A DNA stretch of 64,000 nucleotides from Pseudomonas sp. ML96 (lineage in GTDB: Bacteria > Pseudomonadota > Gammaproteobacteria > Pseudomonadales > Pseudomonadaceae): assembly GCF_000761545.1 (NCBI RefSeq), contig NZ_JPMY01000016.1:85935-149934 (forward strand). Reading direction: 5' to 3'. The translations under genes were made by a program, and so were the position numbers. Positions 52,957 to 63,301 of the stretch are shown here, one piece after another. Each line of letters begins with the position of its first letter. Within the stretch, counting starts at the first letter, position 1. The notes beneath the pieces are model-generated. The model searched no databases. It worked only from the letters and a program-made list of their open reading frames with translations, and was not told the origin of the DNA.

Positions 52957-53955
52957 CTACTCGTTCTCCGCCCAGCGCTCCTTGACCTCGAGAATCTCCG
53001 GCATCTGGGCCAGGAACAGCTCCACCAACTGCGGATCGAAGTGGCGGCCGCTCTCGCGGCGCAGTAGCTCCACCGCCTCCTCCACCGACCAGGCCGGCTT
53101 GTAGGGGCGCACGCTGGTGAGGGCATCGAACACGTCAGCGATGGCGACGATGCGCCCGGCCAGGGGGATTTCCTCGCCCTTGAGGCCATTGGGATAGCCG
53201 CTGCCATCCCACTTCTCGTGGTGCGTCAGGGCGATGGTGCGTGCCATCTGCAGCAGCCCCGAGTCATGCTCGCCGATGATCTCGGCGCCGATCTGCGCGT
53301 GCTGGCGCATCACCGCCCACTCCGCGTCGTCGAGCTTGCCGTTCTTCTGCAGGATGGCGTCGGGAATACCGATCTTGCCCACGTCGTGCATCGGCGCGGC
53401 GTTGAGCAGGTCGTCGGCCTCATGCTCGCTGTAGCCAGCGGCCTTGGCCAGGATGTGGGTGTAGTGGCTCATGCGGATCACATGCAGGCCGGTCTCGTTG
53501 TCCTTGTACTCCGAGGCCAAGCCCAGACGCTGGACGATCTGCAGACGGGTCTCGCGCAACTCATCGGCACGCACCAGCGACAGGTGCGTGCGAACCCGTG
53601 CGCGGACGATGGGCGGACTGACCGGCTTGGTGATGTAGTCCACCGCGCCCACGTCGAAGCCCATGGCCTCGTCCTCGACATCCGCCAGGGCGGTGACGAA
53701 GATCACCGGAATGCCTGCCGTCGCAGGTTGCGATTTAAGCCGAGTGCACACCTCGTGCCCGGTCATGCCCGGCATCATCACATCGAGCAGGACCAGCGCC
53801 GGACTCTCCTGCGCCGCCAGCTCCAAGGCCTTCTCCCCATCCTTGGCGAACAGCAGGCGGTAATCGTCCTGCAGGATCTGCCGCAGCACCTGCAGGTTGG
53901 TCGGCTCGTCGTCTACCAGCAGCAACTTGGGGCGGGCATCGGCGGGTCTGATCAT
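52957..53955 (-). CDS. Response regulator with HD-GYP domain
   Basis: This 332-residue two-domain protein has an N-terminal receiver ([19 protein letters not shown], phospho-Asp in [14 protein letters not shown] about residue 60, Lys in YITKPVSPP) and a C-terminal HD-GYP phosphodiesterase: [30 protein letters not shown] (HD), HAQIGAEII, and [20 protein letters not shown] (GYP, about residue 257). Such enzymes hydrolyse cyclic-di-GMP to lower its level. Its ATG overlaps the upstream hybrid kinase stop by one base (TAATG), so that kinase is the likely partner. Confidence 0.93.
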   Translation of the reverse strand: MIRPADARPKLLLVDDEPTNLQVLRQILQDDYRLLFAKDGEKALELAAQESPALVLLDVMMPGMTGHEVCTRLKSQPATAGIPVIFVTALADVEDEAMGFDVGAVDYITKPVSPPIVRARVRTHLSLVRADELRETRLQIVQRLGLASEYKDNETGLHVIRMSHYTHILAKAAGYSEHEADDLLNAAPMHDVGKIGIPDAILQKNGKLDDAEWAVMRQHAQIGAEIIGEHDSGLLQMARTIALTHHEKWDGSGYPNGLKGEEIPLAGRIVAIADVFDALTSVRPYKPAWSVEEAVELLRRESGRHFDPQLVELFLAQMPEILEVKERWAENE

Positions 53956-56900
53956 TACGGCTTGCCTCCTTGGTCGAGCAACTGGGCCAACAGCGCATCG
54001 GCGCGCTCGAAGTCGAAGTCGTTGATGGCGCCTTCCAGGGCCTGAGCCTGTGCTGCCGGCAGTGCACCGGTCAATCGTTGCAGGGCCTCTTCGGCCAACT
54101 CGCCACGCTGCAGCGCCGTACGGCTCTGCTCGATCAGCGTGACCAGCTCGTCGGCGGCCAGAGGCGCGGCACTCTCTTCCACTGTAGACGTCGACTCCGG
54201 TAGCTCGCCCGGCAGGATGGCGAATTGCTCGAGCAGCGCCGCCAACAGCTCGTCCACCGAGGCCGGCACTGCGCCCTTGAGGGCGTGTTCCAGCTGACCG
54301 GCCAGGCGACTGGCGCGCAGCAGCGCAAGATTCGCCGCTGCGCCACGCAGGCGATGGACCAACTCGATGGCCTCGGCCGTACGCTCTTCGCGCAGCAGGC
54401 GCTCGACCTCGACGCAGCTGCCGGCATGTTCGGCGAGGAAGCGGCGGATCGCGCTGGCCATGACCTGCTCGCTGCCCCACAGCTGGATGCCACGCGGCCA
54501 GTCGATCAGCAGATCGGCAGAGCTCTCCACGGCAACTGCCGGCTGGGCACCAAGCGGCGCCAGGCCGATCATTCGCGCCACCTCGGCCAGCAGCTTGTCC
54601 ATTTCTAGCGGCTTGGAAGCGAAGCCATCCATGCCGGCCTCGCGCGCGGCGCGGCGGTCCTGCTCCAGCACGCTGGCAGTCAGGGCAATGATCGGCGTTG
54701 GCCGCAGGCCATTGTCCCGCTCGTGCTGACGAATGCGCCGGGTGGCCTCGAGGCCATCCATACGCGGCATCTGCACGTCCATCAGCACCACGTCGAAGCG
54801 CCCGGCGGTGAAGGCCGCCAGCACCTGCTCGCCATCGCTGGCGGTGGTCACCTGGTGACCCATGGCGCCCAGTGTCAGGCTGAGCAGCTCGATGTTCTGC
54901 GCCACATCGTCGGCCGCCAGGATGTTCAGCACCGGCAGCTCGCGGGCCGCGGCACGCCGCTCACCGTTCGCTACCTCGCCGGCCTGCAGCGGCAGCTGCA
55001 CCTGGAACAGGCTGCCAGCGCCCAAGCGGCTCTCGACATGGATATGGCCGCCCATCAGCTCGGTCAGCTGACGCGCGATGGTGGTACCCAGGCCAGTGCC
55101 GCCGAAGCGCCGGCTCATCGAAGCATCGGCCTGGGCGAAGGGATCGAAGATGTGCTGCACACGGTCCTCGGCGATACCGATGCCGCTGTCGCGCACGGCC
55201 AGCAGCACCCTACCCGGCTCGCCGGTCACTTCCAGGCGCACCCAGCCGCTCTCGGTGAACTTCACCGCGTTGCCCACCAGATTGGTCAGCACCTGCTGGA
55301 TGCGCAGCGGGTCGCCCTTGAAGAAGTCACCGAGACTCTCCTGGTAGTCCAGGCTCAGGCTCAGCCCCTTGCCCTCGGCGCCCAGGCGCAGCGCATCGCA
55401 GACCTGCCCACACAGCTCGCGCAGGGAGAAGTCCATGTGCTCCAGCTCCACCGCACCACGTTCCAGCTTGGCGGTGTCGAGGATGTCGTTGAGCAAGCCG
55501 AGCAGCGAACGCGCGGCCTGGCGCACGGTGCCCAGGTGGCGACGCTGCTGCTCGCTGAGCACGCCGTCGAGCAGCAGCTCGGTGAAGCCGATGATGGCGT
55601 TCATCGGCGTGCGAATCTCGTGGCTCATGTTGGCCAGGAAGGTGGTCTTCACCGCCGCGGCCAGCTCGGCGCGCTCCTTGGCGATGCGCAGCGCTTCTTC
55701 CATCTCGCGGCGCTGGCTGAGGTCGGTGGCGAACTTGATGACCTTGAACGGCTTGCCGTCGGCATCGAAGATCGGGTTGTACGAGGCCTGAATCCATACC
55801 TCGCGGCCGCCCTTGGCTATACGCAGATACTCGCCGCTGTGCAGCTCGCCACGTGCCAGGCGCGCCCAGAACTCGTCGTAGGCGCCGCTGTCGACCCAGC
55901 CCTGCTCACAGAACATGCGATGGTGCTGGCCGATGATTTCATCTTCCTCGTAACCCATCAGCTCGAGGAAGTTGTAGTTGGCGCTGAGCACGCGGCCTTG
56001 CAGATCGAACTCGATCACCGACAGTGCGCGGCTGATGGCCTTGGCCGTGCCCTCGAACTCGGCGTTGCGCAGCTTGCTCTCGGTGATGTCCAGCATCACG
56101 CCATCGATCCACTTCGGCGTACCGTGCTCGTCGAGCACCGCACTGCCGCCTTCCCAGACCCAGTGCTCCTCGCCCTGGCGGTCGTAGATACGGTATTCGA
56201 CGGTATAGCTGCGGCCTTCGGCGATAAAAGCCAGGGCCTCCTCCGCCGCCCGGTGCAGGTCATCGGGGTGATACAGCTCGTTGTAGGACTTGCGCCGGCT
56301 GGTGAAGTCCTCGGCCGTGTAGCCGGTCAGCTTCTCCACCGCATCGCTGACGAACAGCATGCTCCAGTTCTCGTCCAGCAGGCAGCGGAAGGCCACGCCG
56401 GGGATGTTGCCGATCAGCGAGCGGTACTGCTGCTCGCTCTCGCGCAGCGCCCGCTCCATCGCCTTGCGCTCGCTGATGTCGCTGATAAAGCCGACGAACA
56501 AGGTGCGGTCGGGTAAGACGGCACGGCCGATGGCCAGCCGAATCGGTAGTTCGGAGCCGTCCTTGCGCAGGACCTCCACTTCGCGGCTGCCACCGATGAT
56601 CTGGCTCTCGCCGGCATTGAGCAGCTGCGCCAAGTAGTCGCCCATGCCCTTGCGGTAACTCTCGGGGATCACCGTGTCGATAGACTTGCCGATCAATTCC
56701 TCGCGGTTCCAGCCATACAGCTTGGCGGCCGCACTGTTCATGCCCTCGATGTGGCCGCGGTCATCGATGGTGACCACGCCATCCACCGCGGTCTCCAGAA
56801 TCGCCCGTACGCGCGCCTCGCTGGCCTGCACCTGCTGGAACAGCTGGCGATAGCGCAGCAGGCCGTTGACCCCGGCGACGAAGATGGTCAGCGAGACGGT

Positions 56901-57614
56901 GATCAGCGCCACGGCAAGCGCCAGGAACAGGCTGAAATCGCTCTCGGCCCCGGCCGGGTCGGGCGTACCGACGAAGCGCGCCGCCGCCATACCGGTGTAG
57001 TGCATGCCGCTGATGGCCAGCCCCATAACCACGCCGCTGGCCATGATCGCCTTGCCCGAAGACAGCTTGCCGCGCAGGCCGAAACGCACCCAAAGGGCGA
57101 GAATCGCCAGCGCCACGGCTACCAGAATCGATAGCGCGAACCACCAGGGGTCGTAGCGCAGCAGCGGCGCCATGCGCATCGCCGCCATGCCGCTGTAGTG
57201 CATGGCACCGATACCGGCGCCCACCAGCACGCCACCACCGACCAACTGCACGAAGGTGACCTGGCGCCGCGCCAGCAGCTGCAAGGCCACCCAGGAGGCG
57301 GCGAGGCTCGGCAGCAACGACAGAACGGTCAAGCCTGGCGCATAGCTGACCGGTGCACACAGCTCGAAGGCCAACATGCCGATGAAGTGCATCGCCCAGA
57401 CGCCGCCGCCCAAGGCCAGCGAGCCGGTGAGCAAGGCGGTCTGCCGGTGAAAGGCGTTGCGACTGAGGCGCGCCATGCCCGCCACCTGCAGGGCCATGCC
57501 CGAGGTGAAGGTGGCGATGGCCAATGACAACAGCACCAGCCACGGATCGTAGTTACCGAACAGGAGCAGGCTGGGATCGGCATCGAGGAGGAACAGACTG
57601 GTCAGATACGACAT
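53955..57614 (-). CDS. MHYT-PAS hybrid histidine kinase with receiver and Hpt domains
   Basis: This 1219-residue membrane kinase begins with an MHYT domain of about seven helices (residues about 20-220), with [16 protein letters not shown] and MHYTGMAAA repeats thought to bind copper and sense O2, CO or NO. Three PAS-type segments follow (for example [32 protein letters not shown] and [12 protein letters not shown]). HisKA has [17 protein letters not shown] (His about 664), HATPase has [13 protein letters not shown] and [10 protein letters not shown], the receiver [18 protein letters not shown] (Asp about 941), and the Hpt domain [16 protein letters not shown] (His about 1086). Start at 57614 ([10 protein letters not shown]); a GTG at 57671 is possible. 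Coupled to an HD-GYP regulator. Confidence 0.92.
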   Translation of the reverse strand: MSYLTSLFLLDADPSLLLFGNYDPWLVLLSLAIATFTSGMALQVAGMARLSRNAFHRQTALLTGSLALGGGVWAMHFIGMLAFELCAPVSYAPGLTVLSLLPSLAASWVALQLLARRQVTFVQLVGGGVLVGAGIGAMHYSGMAAMRMAPLLRYDPWWFALSILVAVALAILALWVRFGLRGKLSSGKAIMASGVVMGLAISGMHYTGMAAARFVGTPDPAGAESDFSLFLALAVALITVSLTIFVAGVNGLLRYRQLFQQVQASEARVRAILETAVDGVVTIDDRGHIEGMNSAAAKLYGWNREELIGKSIDTVIPESYRKGMGDYLAQLLNAGESQIIGGSREVEVLRKDGSELPIRLAIGRAVLPDRTLFVGFISDISERKAMERALRESEQQYRSLIGNIPGVAFRCLLDENWSMLFVSDAVEKLTGYTAEDFTSRRKSYNELYHPDDLHRAAEEALAFIAEGRSYTVEYRIYDRQGEEHWVWEGGSAVLDEHGTPKWIDGVMLDITESKLRNAEFEGTAKAISRALSVIEFDLQGRVLSANYNFLELMGYEEDEIIGQHHRMFCEQGWVDSGAYDEFWARLARGELHSGEYLRIAKGGREVWIQASYNPIFDADGKPFKVIKFATDLSQRREMEEALRIAKERAELAAAVKTTFLANMSHEIRTPMNAIIGFTELLLDGVLSEQQRRHLGTVRQAARSLLGLLNDILDTAKLERGAVELEHMDFSLRELCGQVCDALRLGAEGKGLSLSLDYQESLGDFFKGDPLRIQQVLTNLVGNAVKFTESGWVRLEVTGEPGRVLLAVRDSGIGIAEDRVQHIFDPFAQADASMSRRFGGTGLGTTIARQLTELMGGHIHVESRLGAGSLFQVQLPLQAGEVANGERRAAARELPVLNILAADDVAQNIELLSLTLGAMGHQVTTASDGEQVLAAFTAGRFDVVLMDVQMPRMDGLEATRRIRQHERDNGLRPTPIIALTASVLEQDRRAAREAGMDGFASKPLEMDKLLAEVARMIGLAPLGAQPAVAVESSADLLIDWPRGIQLWGSEQVMASAIRRFLAEHAGSCVEVERLLREERTAEAIELVHRLRGAAANLALLRASRLAGQLEHALKGAVPASVDELLAALLEQFAILPGELPESTSTVEESAAPLAADELVTLIEQSRTALQRGELAEEALQRLTGALPAAQAQALEGAINDFDFERADALLAQLLDQGGKP

Positions 57615-57759
57615 GCGAGCGGCGACTACTGGAGACAACTGAGAGTAAAGCAGGCAGGACCGTATCGGCACGTCCGCGAGCGCACTTTAGAGGGCCATTA
57701 AATAGCCATCAGATGACAAACTCCAACCCCTTTCGCCGGCGCAGAACCATACAGAAACG

Positions 57760-57785
57760 AAAAAGCCCGCCGAAGCGGGCTTTTT
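57760..57785. terminator. Intrinsic terminator, htpG
   Basis: AAAAAGCCCGC, loop CGAA, GCGGGCTTTTT. On the minus strand it follows the htpG stop by 15 bases; the symmetric A/T runs allow both directions. Confidence 0.93.
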
Positions 57786-57799
57786 CACAGTGAAGCTGC

Positions 57800-59704
57800 T
57801 TAGGCCGAGAGTTCGACCAGCAGCTTGTTCAGGCGGCGCACGTAGCTCGCCGGGTCCTTCAGGCTGTCGCCGGCGGCCAGGGCGGCCTGGTCGAAGAGGA
57901 TGTGCGACAGGTCGGCGAAGCGGTCTTCGTCGGCCTCGGCATCCAGCTTCTCGATCAGCGGGTGCTGCGGGTTGATCTCGAAGATCGGCTTGGCGTCCGG
58001 CACCTTCTGCCCGCTGGCCTCGAGGATCTGGCGCATCTGCAGGCCCAGATCCTGCTCGCCGATGGCGAGGATCGCCGGGGAGTCGGTCAGGCGATGCGAC
58101 ACGCGCACCTCGGCTACCTGCTCGCCCAGCGCGCCCTTGAGGCGCTCCAGCAGCCCTTCCTTGGTCTTGGCCACTTCTTCCTGGGCCTTCTTGTCCTCTT
58201 CCGAGTCCAGCTTGCCCAGGTCCAGATCGCCACGCGCCACGTCGACGAAGTGCTTGCCATCGAACTCGGTCAGGTAGCTCATCAGCCACTCGTCGATGCG
58301 GTCGGTGAGCAGCAGCACTTCGATGCCTTTCTTACGGAAGACCTCCAGGTGCGGGCTGTTCTTGATCTGCGCGAAGGTCTCGCCAGTGAGGAAGTAGACC
58401 TTGTCCTGGCCTTCTTTCATGCGGCCGATGTAGTCGGCCAGGCCCACGGACTGCTCGCCGTCGTCACCCTGAGTAGAAGCGAAGCGCAGCAGGCCGGCGA
58501 TCTTCTCCTTGTTGGCGAAGTCTTCCGCCGGGCCTTCTTTCAGCACCTGGCCGAAGGCTTTCCAGAACTGCTTGTATTGCTCGGGCTCGTTCTTCGCCAG
58601 CTTCTCCAGCATGTCGAGGACACGCTTGGTCAGCGCCGACTTCATCGAGTCGATCACCGGGTCCTTCTGCAGGATCTCGCGGGAGACGTTCAGCGACAGA
58701 TCGTTGGAGTCGACCACGCCCTTGATGAAGCGCAGGTACAGCGGCAGGAACTCGTCGGCCTGGTCCATGATGAACACGCGCTGCACGTACAGCTTCAGCC
58801 CCTTCGGCGCTTCGCGCTGGTACAGGTCGAACGGCGCACGGCTCGGCACGTAGAGCAGCGAGGTGTATTCCAGCTTGCCCTCGACCTTGTTGTGGCTCCA
58901 GGACAGCGGGTTCTCGTAGTCGTGAGCGACGTGCTTGTAGAACTCCTGGTACTCCTCGTCCTTCACCTCGGTGCGGCCGCGGGTCCACAGCGCGCTGGCG
59001 CGGTTGACGGTTTCCCACTCGGCTTCAGCCGGCTTGTCGGCCTCCTCACCATGATGTTCCTTCGGCAGCTCGATCGGCAGGGCGATGTGGTCGGAGTATT
59101 TCTTCACCACGTTGCGCAGGCGCCAACCATCGGCAAACTCTTCTTCGCCGCTCTTCAGGTGCAGAACGATACGGGTGCCGCGCTCGGCCTTGTCGATGGT
59201 GGCGACTTCGAAGTCGCCCTCGCCTTTCGACGACCAATGCACGCCCTCGCTGGCCGGGCTGCCGGCGCGACGGGTGAACACGTCGACTTTGTCTGCGACG
59301 ATAAAGGCCGAGTAGAAGCCCACGCCGAACTGACCGATCAGGTGGGAGTCCTTCTTCTGGTCGCCGGTGAGGTTCTTCATGAAGTCGGCGGTGCCGGACT
59401 TGGCGATGGTGCCGAGGTGCGCGATCACTTCCTCGCGGCTCATGCCGATGCCGTTGTCTTCGAGGGTGACGGTCTTGGCGTCCTTGTCGAAGGACAAACG
59501 AATCTTCAGCTCGGCACCGCCTTCCAACAGCTCAGGCTTGGCCAGGGCCTCGAAGCGCAGCTTGTCGGCGGCGTCGGAGGCGTTGGAAATCAGCTCGCGA
59601 AGGAAGATTTCCTTGTTGGAATACAGCGAATGGATCATCAGGTGAAGCAGCTGCTTCACCTCGGTCTGGAAGCCCAGGGTTTCTTTTTGAGTTTCCACAC
59701 TCAT
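57800..59704 (-). CDS. htpG: Chaperone HtpG (Hsp90)
   Basis: This 634-residue cytoplasmic chaperone starts [23 protein letters not shown]-site motifs of the GHKL fold are visible: [20 protein letters not shown] (catalytic Glu and Asn), [20 protein letters not shown] and [17 protein letters not shown]. Middle domain segments [17 protein letters not shown] and C-terminal [13 protein letters not shown] complete the family. Length is standard. Start at 59704 is used; a few codons upstream are non-conserved. A perfect sigma-32 promoter lies 55 bases upstream. Confidence 0.97.
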   Translation of the reverse strand: MSVETQKETLGFQTEVKQLLHLMIHSLYSNKEIFLRELISNASDAADKLRFEALAKPELLEGGAELKIRLSFDKDAKTVTLEDNGIGMSREEVIAHLGTIAKSGTADFMKNLTGDQKKDSHLIGQFGVGFYSAFIVADKVDVFTRRAGSPASEGVHWSSKGEGDFEVATIDKAERGTRIVLHLKSGEEEFADGWRLRNVVKKYSDHIALPIELPKEHHGEEADKPAEAEWETVNRASALWTRGRTEVKDEEYQEFYKHVAHDYENPLSWSHNKVEGKLEYTSLLYVPSRAPFDLYQREAPKGLKLYVQRVFIMDQADEFLPLYLRFIKGVVDSNDLSLNVSREILQKDPVIDSMKSALTKRVLDMLEKLAKNEPEQYKQFWKAFGQVLKEGPAEDFANKEKIAGLLRFASTQGDDGEQSVGLADYIGRMKEGQDKVYFLTGETFAQIKNSPHLEVFRKKGIEVLLLTDRIDEWLMSYLTEFDGKHFVDVARGDLDLGKLDSEEDKKAQEEVAKTKEGLLERLKGALGEQVAEVRVSHRLTDSPAILAIGEQDLGLQMRQILEASGQKVPDAKPIFEINPQHPLIEKLDAEADEDRFADLSHILFDQAALAAGDSLKDPASYVRRLNKLLVELSA

Positions 59705-59758
59705 GGTCGTCGAACTCCACATGCATGACAGGCCGCGTGATTGCGGCGGATGTCATAC

Positions 59759-59786
59759 AGATGGGGAGTTCGCGAAGGATTTCAAG
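59759..59786 (-). promoter_or_regulatory. Sigma-32 (heat shock) promoter of htpG
   Basis: On the minus strand CTTGAAA (59786-59780) and CCCCATCT (59766-59759) are separated by 13 bases. That matches the RpoH consensus CTTGAAA-N(11-16)-CCCCATNT at every position. The transcript would start about 50 bases before the htpG ATG. Confidence 0.93.
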
Positions 59787-59802
59787 GGGCTAGGTTATAC
59801 AA

Positions 59803-61050
59803 CTAAGGTTCGAGCAATTCGATTCTGGCGATCTCGTCCGGCTTGAAGCTGAAGCTGGCCTGGCCGCCACCACCGCCGAGTTGTTGGCTCAGGCGCACGC
59901 TGCCATCAGCATCCAAACCGACAAAACGCCCCTCCAGCGTACCGCCGCCGGCCTTGCTCACGCGCATGCTCAGGCTGCGGTACTGCTCCGGATTGCGCTG
60001 CAGGCGCACCAGGGAGAAGCGCTGGCGGCGATCCAGCGTCGGCCGCGCAGGCTCACTCACCGGCGCTGCCTCGACGGTCGGCTTGGCCGGCTCGGCCGCA
60101 CGCTGCTCGGCCAGGGCCGGATAGCGATCGCCCTGCACTTGCCAGCCTTTGTTGCCCTTTTCCAGCACCAGCTCAACGCTGCGCTCGGAGCCATTGATCT
60201 TGGCCTGCACGGTCAGCGGCAGGCGGCTGGCCGGGAAGCTGACTTCAGGCAGCTCGATCAACTGCACCAGGCGGGTAGCAAAGCGGCGCTGCAGATGGTC
60301 CTCGATCACCTTGGCCAGGGTCTCGCGGGAGTCGAAGCTGGCATCCAGGCGCCCGTCCTTGTAGCGCAGGCGATCGGCGAACAACTCCAGGCGGCCGCTC
60401 AGGCTGGTCTTGTACGCTGGCGGCAGGACCAGGTGGAAGTCGCCCTGCAGCTTGTTCGGCGGCAGCGCCTGCAGGTCCAGGTGCAAGGTGTAGCCCTTGC
60501 TGATGCGCCGCGCCTCGGGCAGGTCCTGCTCGGGTAGCAGCCAGCTGATCTCCACTTCGGGCAATTGGCCCTGGTCTTCCGGCAGCACATCCAGCTTCAC
60601 CGCGCCCTTGGGCGCCTGCGGCAAGCGGATGACCACCTCGCGACGGGCGAAGAAGTCCTGGCCTTCGCGCAGGCTCAGCACGCCATCGACCAGCTCGGCG
60701 TATTGCGGCGTGAACGACTGGCCATTGAGCTCGCCATGCAGGCGGATATCCAGCTCGGCCGGAGCCTTGGCCGGCTCCTGCAGCCAGCGCAGGCTGAGAA
60801 TGGCCTCGAGGCGGCTCACGTCCTGATTGGCCATCAACACCATGCCGACCACCAGCGGGATGCAGCCCAGCGCCAGGATCACCACCGCCTTGCGCGCAGT
60901 GCGCCAGTGGCGCAGCACGTAGACCAGGGTGATGGGCGGGATCAGGCTGCCCCAGCCCCATAGCAGGCTGGTTGAGAAGGCCAGCATGACCAGCCAGACC
61001 AGGCCGGCCAGCATCAGCAGCAGGCCGCCGAGGATCAGCAACGCATCCAT
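59803..61050 (-). CDS. Uncharacterised membrane protein with large C-terminal domain
   Basis: This 415-residue protein has N-terminal helices (MDALLILGGLLLMLAGLVWL, then a second at about residues 26-40 and a third at about 55-72). The remaining 340 residues are soluble: a beta-rich domain with LPEVEISWLLPEQDLPEA, and a C-terminal 60-residue segment (TLEGRFVGLDADGSVRLS, then FSFKPDEIARIELLEP) that resembles a small Sm-like beta barrel. No catalytic motif is evident. It is upstream of htpG on the same strand but has no obvious link to the heat shock promoter. Function unknown. Confidence 0.75.
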   Translation of the reverse strand: MDALLILGGLLLMLAGLVWLVMLAFSTSLLWGWGSLIPPITLVYVLRHWRTARKAVVILALGCIPLVVGMVLMANQDVSRLEAILSLRWLQEPAKAPAELDIRLHGELNGQSFTPQYAELVDGVLSLREGQDFFARREVVIRLPQAPKGAVKLDVLPEDQGQLPEVEISWLLPEQDLPEARRISKGYTLHLDLQALPPNKLQGDFHLVLPPAYKTSLSGRLELFADRLRYKDGRLDASFDSRETLAKVIEDHLQRRFATRLVQLIELPEVSFPASRLPLTVQAKINGSERSVELVLEKGNKGWQVQGDRYPALAEQRAAEPAKPTVEAAPVSEPARPTLDRRQRFSLVRLQRNPEQYRSLSMRVSKAGGGTLEGRFVGLDADGSVRLSQQLGGGGGQASFSFKPDEIARIELLEP

Positions 61051-61087
61051 TCGAATTCCTTGTTGTTATACGGTGCCCGCGCTCCGG

Positions 61088-61534
61088 TCAGGGCTCGTCG
61101 ACCTTGAAGTGCGCGCGGGCGGTAGCGATGGGTTCGCTCTGGCTGGTCTGCCAGGCCGTGATGGCGACGTTGGCCACCCGACGTCCCTGGCGCCAGACCT
61201 GGCACTGAGCGTAGGTGTCACGATAATGACCGGCGCGCAGGTAATCTATCGAGAAGTCGATGATTTTCGGCAAATGTGGGATGCCCATGAACATCAGCAG
61301 ATGGAGCATGGCGGCATGTTCCATGAAACCGGCGATCACCCCGCCGTGCAGCGCCGGCAGGATCGGGTTGCCGATGTTGTCCTTGCTCGCCGGCAGGCGG
61401 AACACCATGTCATCGCCCAAGCGCAGACACTCGATGCCGATCAGCTTGGCGTAGGGAATCAGGCTGATCAGCGTGTCGTAGTCGTTCTTCTCGTGGGCTT
61501 CGCGCACCAGGGTGTTGAGATTCAGAGCGGCCAT
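61088..61534 (-). CDS. PaaI-type hot-dog thioesterase (second of a pair)
   Basis: This 148-residue protein has the PaaI hot-dog signature PALHGGVIAGFMEHAAMLHL (about residues 61-80: H-G-G then E/D) and the paired strand RAGHYRDTYAQCQVWRQGRR. It probably hydrolyses acyl-CoA or a related thioester. The start ATG at 61534 overlaps the stop of the neighbouring thioesterase gene by one base, so the two are co-translated and may form a hetero-oligomer. Substrates unknown. Confidence 0.88.
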   Translation of the reverse strand: MAALNLNTLVREAHEKNDYDTLISLIPYAKLIGIECLRLGDDMVFRLPASKDNIGNPILPALHGGVIAGFMEHAAMLHLLMFMGIPHLPKIIDFSIDYLRAGHYRDTYAQCQVWRQGRRVANVAITAWQTSQSEPIATARAHFKVDEP

Positions 61535-62007
61535 CAGGCACCTCCCTGGATGTTGCGTTTAAGGTCGCGATCGCCCTGGGCGCCCTTGCCCATGCGCATG
61601 AAAGCACCGACCACATGAGCGATCGGTTCGCTCGGATCATCCTGGTAGGCGTAGCCACGGGTGAAGATGATGTTCTCGGTCACCCGGTAGCACTCGGCGA
61701 AGCCGTAGACATCCTTGTGCGGCTCGGCCGGGCGCATGTAGTCGATGCGCAGGTCGAGGGTCGGGCAGATCTCGAACTCCGGCAGCACGCAGACGGTGGA
61801 GATGCCGCAGGTGGTGTCCATCAGAGTGGTGATGGCGCCGCCGTGGATCACCCCGGTCTCGGGGTTGCCAATGATCTGCGTGCTGTACGGCAGGCACAGG
61901 GTCAGGCCCTCGGGGCTCACCTGGTGAACCTTCATGCCGAGCACCTGGCAATGGCGCAGGGCCGTCAGAAAGCGCTGGGCGCGCTCCAGCACAGGATTGT
62001 CACTCAT
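61534..62007 (-). CDS. PaaI-type hot-dog thioesterase (first of a pair)
   Basis: This 157-residue hot-dog protein has TGVIHGGAITTLMDTTCGIS (about residues 50-69), the PaaI motif with H-G-G and D, and TLDLRIDYMRPAEPHKD. It is the first gene of a two-gene operon with a second hot-dog protein. Start is MSDNPVLERAQRF at 62007. Both belong to acyl-CoA thioesterase families of unknown physiological substrate. Confidence 0.88.
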   Translation of the reverse strand: MSDNPVLERAQRFLTALRHCQVLGMKVHQVSPEGLTLCLPYSTQIIGNPETGVIHGGAITTLMDTTCGISTVCVLPEFEICPTLDLRIDYMRPAEPHKDVYGFAECYRVTENIIFTRGYAYQDDPSEPIAHVVGAFMRMGKGAQGDRDLKRNIQGGA

Positions 62008-62153
62008 CGTCGATACCTCTAGGCGATGCGGAAAAGCCCAGCATGATAGCGCCGCCACCCGCACCGATACAGTCGCGGCAAAAACAGTCTGAACCAGACC
62101 GGCAAACGGGCCCTCGAATCCTTGACAGCCTTATCCACGAGGAGAAATCGCCC

Positions 62154-62423
62154 ATGCACAAATCATTCGCCTATGCGCTCATGCTCGCCGCCACGCTCGG
62201 CCTCGCCGCCTGCGACAAGCCCTCCGAGGACAAGGCCGAGGAAGCTCGCGAAGCCCAGTCGGAAGCCCAAGAGTCGATGAACGAGGCCGCCGAGCACAAC
62301 CAGGACGCCGCCCGCGCTGCCGACGAGGCCGCTGCGGAGCGCGCCGAGGAAAACAGCGAGCCGGTGCCGCCGGCCATGCCGACCCCGCCGCCAGCCCCCA
62401 CTCCGCAGCAACAACAGCAGTAA
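62154..62423 (+). CDS. Small lipoprotein with proline/glutamine tail
   Basis: This 89-residue lipoprotein has signal peptide MHKSFAYALMLAATLGLAAC (lipobox LAAC, cysteine about residue 20), then a charged Glu/Ala-rich helix (about residues 22-60) and a C-terminal PTPPPAPTPQQQQQ tail. GAGGAGAA precedes the ATG. It is a paralogue-like companion of the lipoprotein gene 130 bases downstream, which shares the leading DKPSEDK/EKTPEDK pattern. Function unknown. Confidence 0.85.
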   Translation: MHKSFAYALMLAATLGLAACDKPSEDKAEEAREAQSEAQESMNEAAEHNQDAARAADEAAAERAEENSEPVPPAMPTPPPAPTPQQQQQ

Positions 62424-62430
62424 TCATCCC

Positions 62431-62473
62431 CCAGCCACCGAATGCCGGCATTGCGCAGACATTCGGTGGCTGG
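62431..62473. terminator. Long hairpin between the two lipoprotein genes
   Basis: CCAGCCACCGAATG (62431-62444) and CATTCGGTGGCTGG (62460-62473) form a perfect 14-pair stem with a 15-base loop. No T run follows. It may be a processing, stability or Rho-linked terminator element. Confidence 0.6.
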
Positions 62474-62550
62474 AACTTCACTCCCCCGCTTCGCTCCAAG
62501 CGATACGGCTGCAGCGCTTAGTGCATCCGCATCGACATGGAGATTGAACC

Positions 62551-62841
62551 GTGCAAAAAACCCTAGCTTATTCCCTGCTTCTCGCCCTGAGCCTTGGCCT
62601 GGCCGCTTGCGAGAAAACGCCCGAAGACAAGATGGAAGCCGCCAAGGAGAACGTCTCCGAAGCCATGGAGTCACTCGGCGATGCCGCCGAAAACACCGGC
62701 GAAGCCATCGAGAAGAAGGTCGACCAAGCTACCGGGCATGAGCCCACCGCCGGCGAGAAGCTGCAAAGCGCCGCTGACGATACCGCCGACGCCCTCGAGG
62801 ACGCAGGCGACGAGGCCAAGGACGCCATCGACGGCAAGTGA
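62551..62841 (+). CDS. Small alanine/glutamate-rich lipoprotein
   Basis: This 96-residue protein has a lipoprotein signal (LLLALSLGLAAC, lipobox LAAC) from a GTG start at 62551 with GGAG upstream. The mature part, EKTPEDKMEAAKENVSEAME and so on, is one long helix of repeated 11-residue-like A/E/K/D segments, as in small LEA-type or entericidin-like envelope proteins. It is related to the lipoprotein gene just upstream. Role unknown. Confidence 0.83.
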   Translation: MQKTLAYSLLLALSLGLAACEKTPEDKMEAAKENVSEAMESLGDAAENTGEAIEKKVDQATGHEPTAGEKLQSAADDTADALEDAGDEAKDAIDGK

Positions 62842-62860
62842 AGCCCTCGCCCGCCAAAAA

Positions 62861-62885
62861 CAAGGCCCGCACTAAGCGGGCCTTG
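62861..62885. terminator. Intrinsic terminator after lipoprotein gene
   Basis: CAAGGCCCGC, loop ACTAA, GCGGGCCTTG. It lies between the plus-strand lipoprotein gene (ends 62841) and the minus-strand MAPEG gene (ends 62891) and may serve both. Confidence 0.82.
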
Positions 62886-62890
62886 TCGTT

Positions 62891-63301
62891 TCAGGGCTGG
62901 ACCATCAGCCAGCGAAACACCGGGCTGAGCATCAGCAACAGGCAGCACAGCAGACCGCCCACCCAGACCATCGAGCGCAGCGACGCCATATCTCGCCAGT
63001 AGAACAGCAGATAGAGCACGCGACTGACGATGAAGAGAATGGCCAGCAGGTCCACCCACCAGCCGAACACATCGGTGGTATGCGCCATCAGCACCCCGGC
63101 GGCGAACAGCGGGAATATCTCGATGCTGTTGAGGTGAGCAGCGTGGGCCCTGGCGCCAAAGCCACTGAGACGCGCTTGCTGCTCACGCGGATGGTGATTG
63201 TCATAACCGCCCGCCTGCGCATTCATGGCGCGGGCAACCGGCAGCTTGGCGGCATAGATCAACAACGCCGCGATGAATACGCACCAGAACGGAATGCTCA
63301 T
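62891..63301 (-). CDS. MAPEG-family membrane protein
   Basis: This 136-residue protein has four helices and matches the bacterial MAPEG family: AKLPVARAMNAQAGGYDNHH, RLSGFGARAHAAHLNSIEIF (conserved R, N and E for glutathione contact) and VSRVLYLLFYWRDMASLRS. In eukaryotes MAPEG enzymes are glutathione transferases and leukotriene synthases; the bacterial role is unknown. Start MSIPFWCVFIAALL follows GGAG at 63301; the frame extends 12 codons further. Confidence 0.9.
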   Translation of the reverse strand: MSIPFWCVFIAALLIYAAKLPVARAMNAQAGGYDNHHPREQQARLSGFGARAHAAHLNSIEIFPLFAAGVLMAHTTDVFGWWVDLLAILFIVSRVLYLLFYWRDMASLRSMVWVGGLLCCLLLMLSPVFRWLMVQP

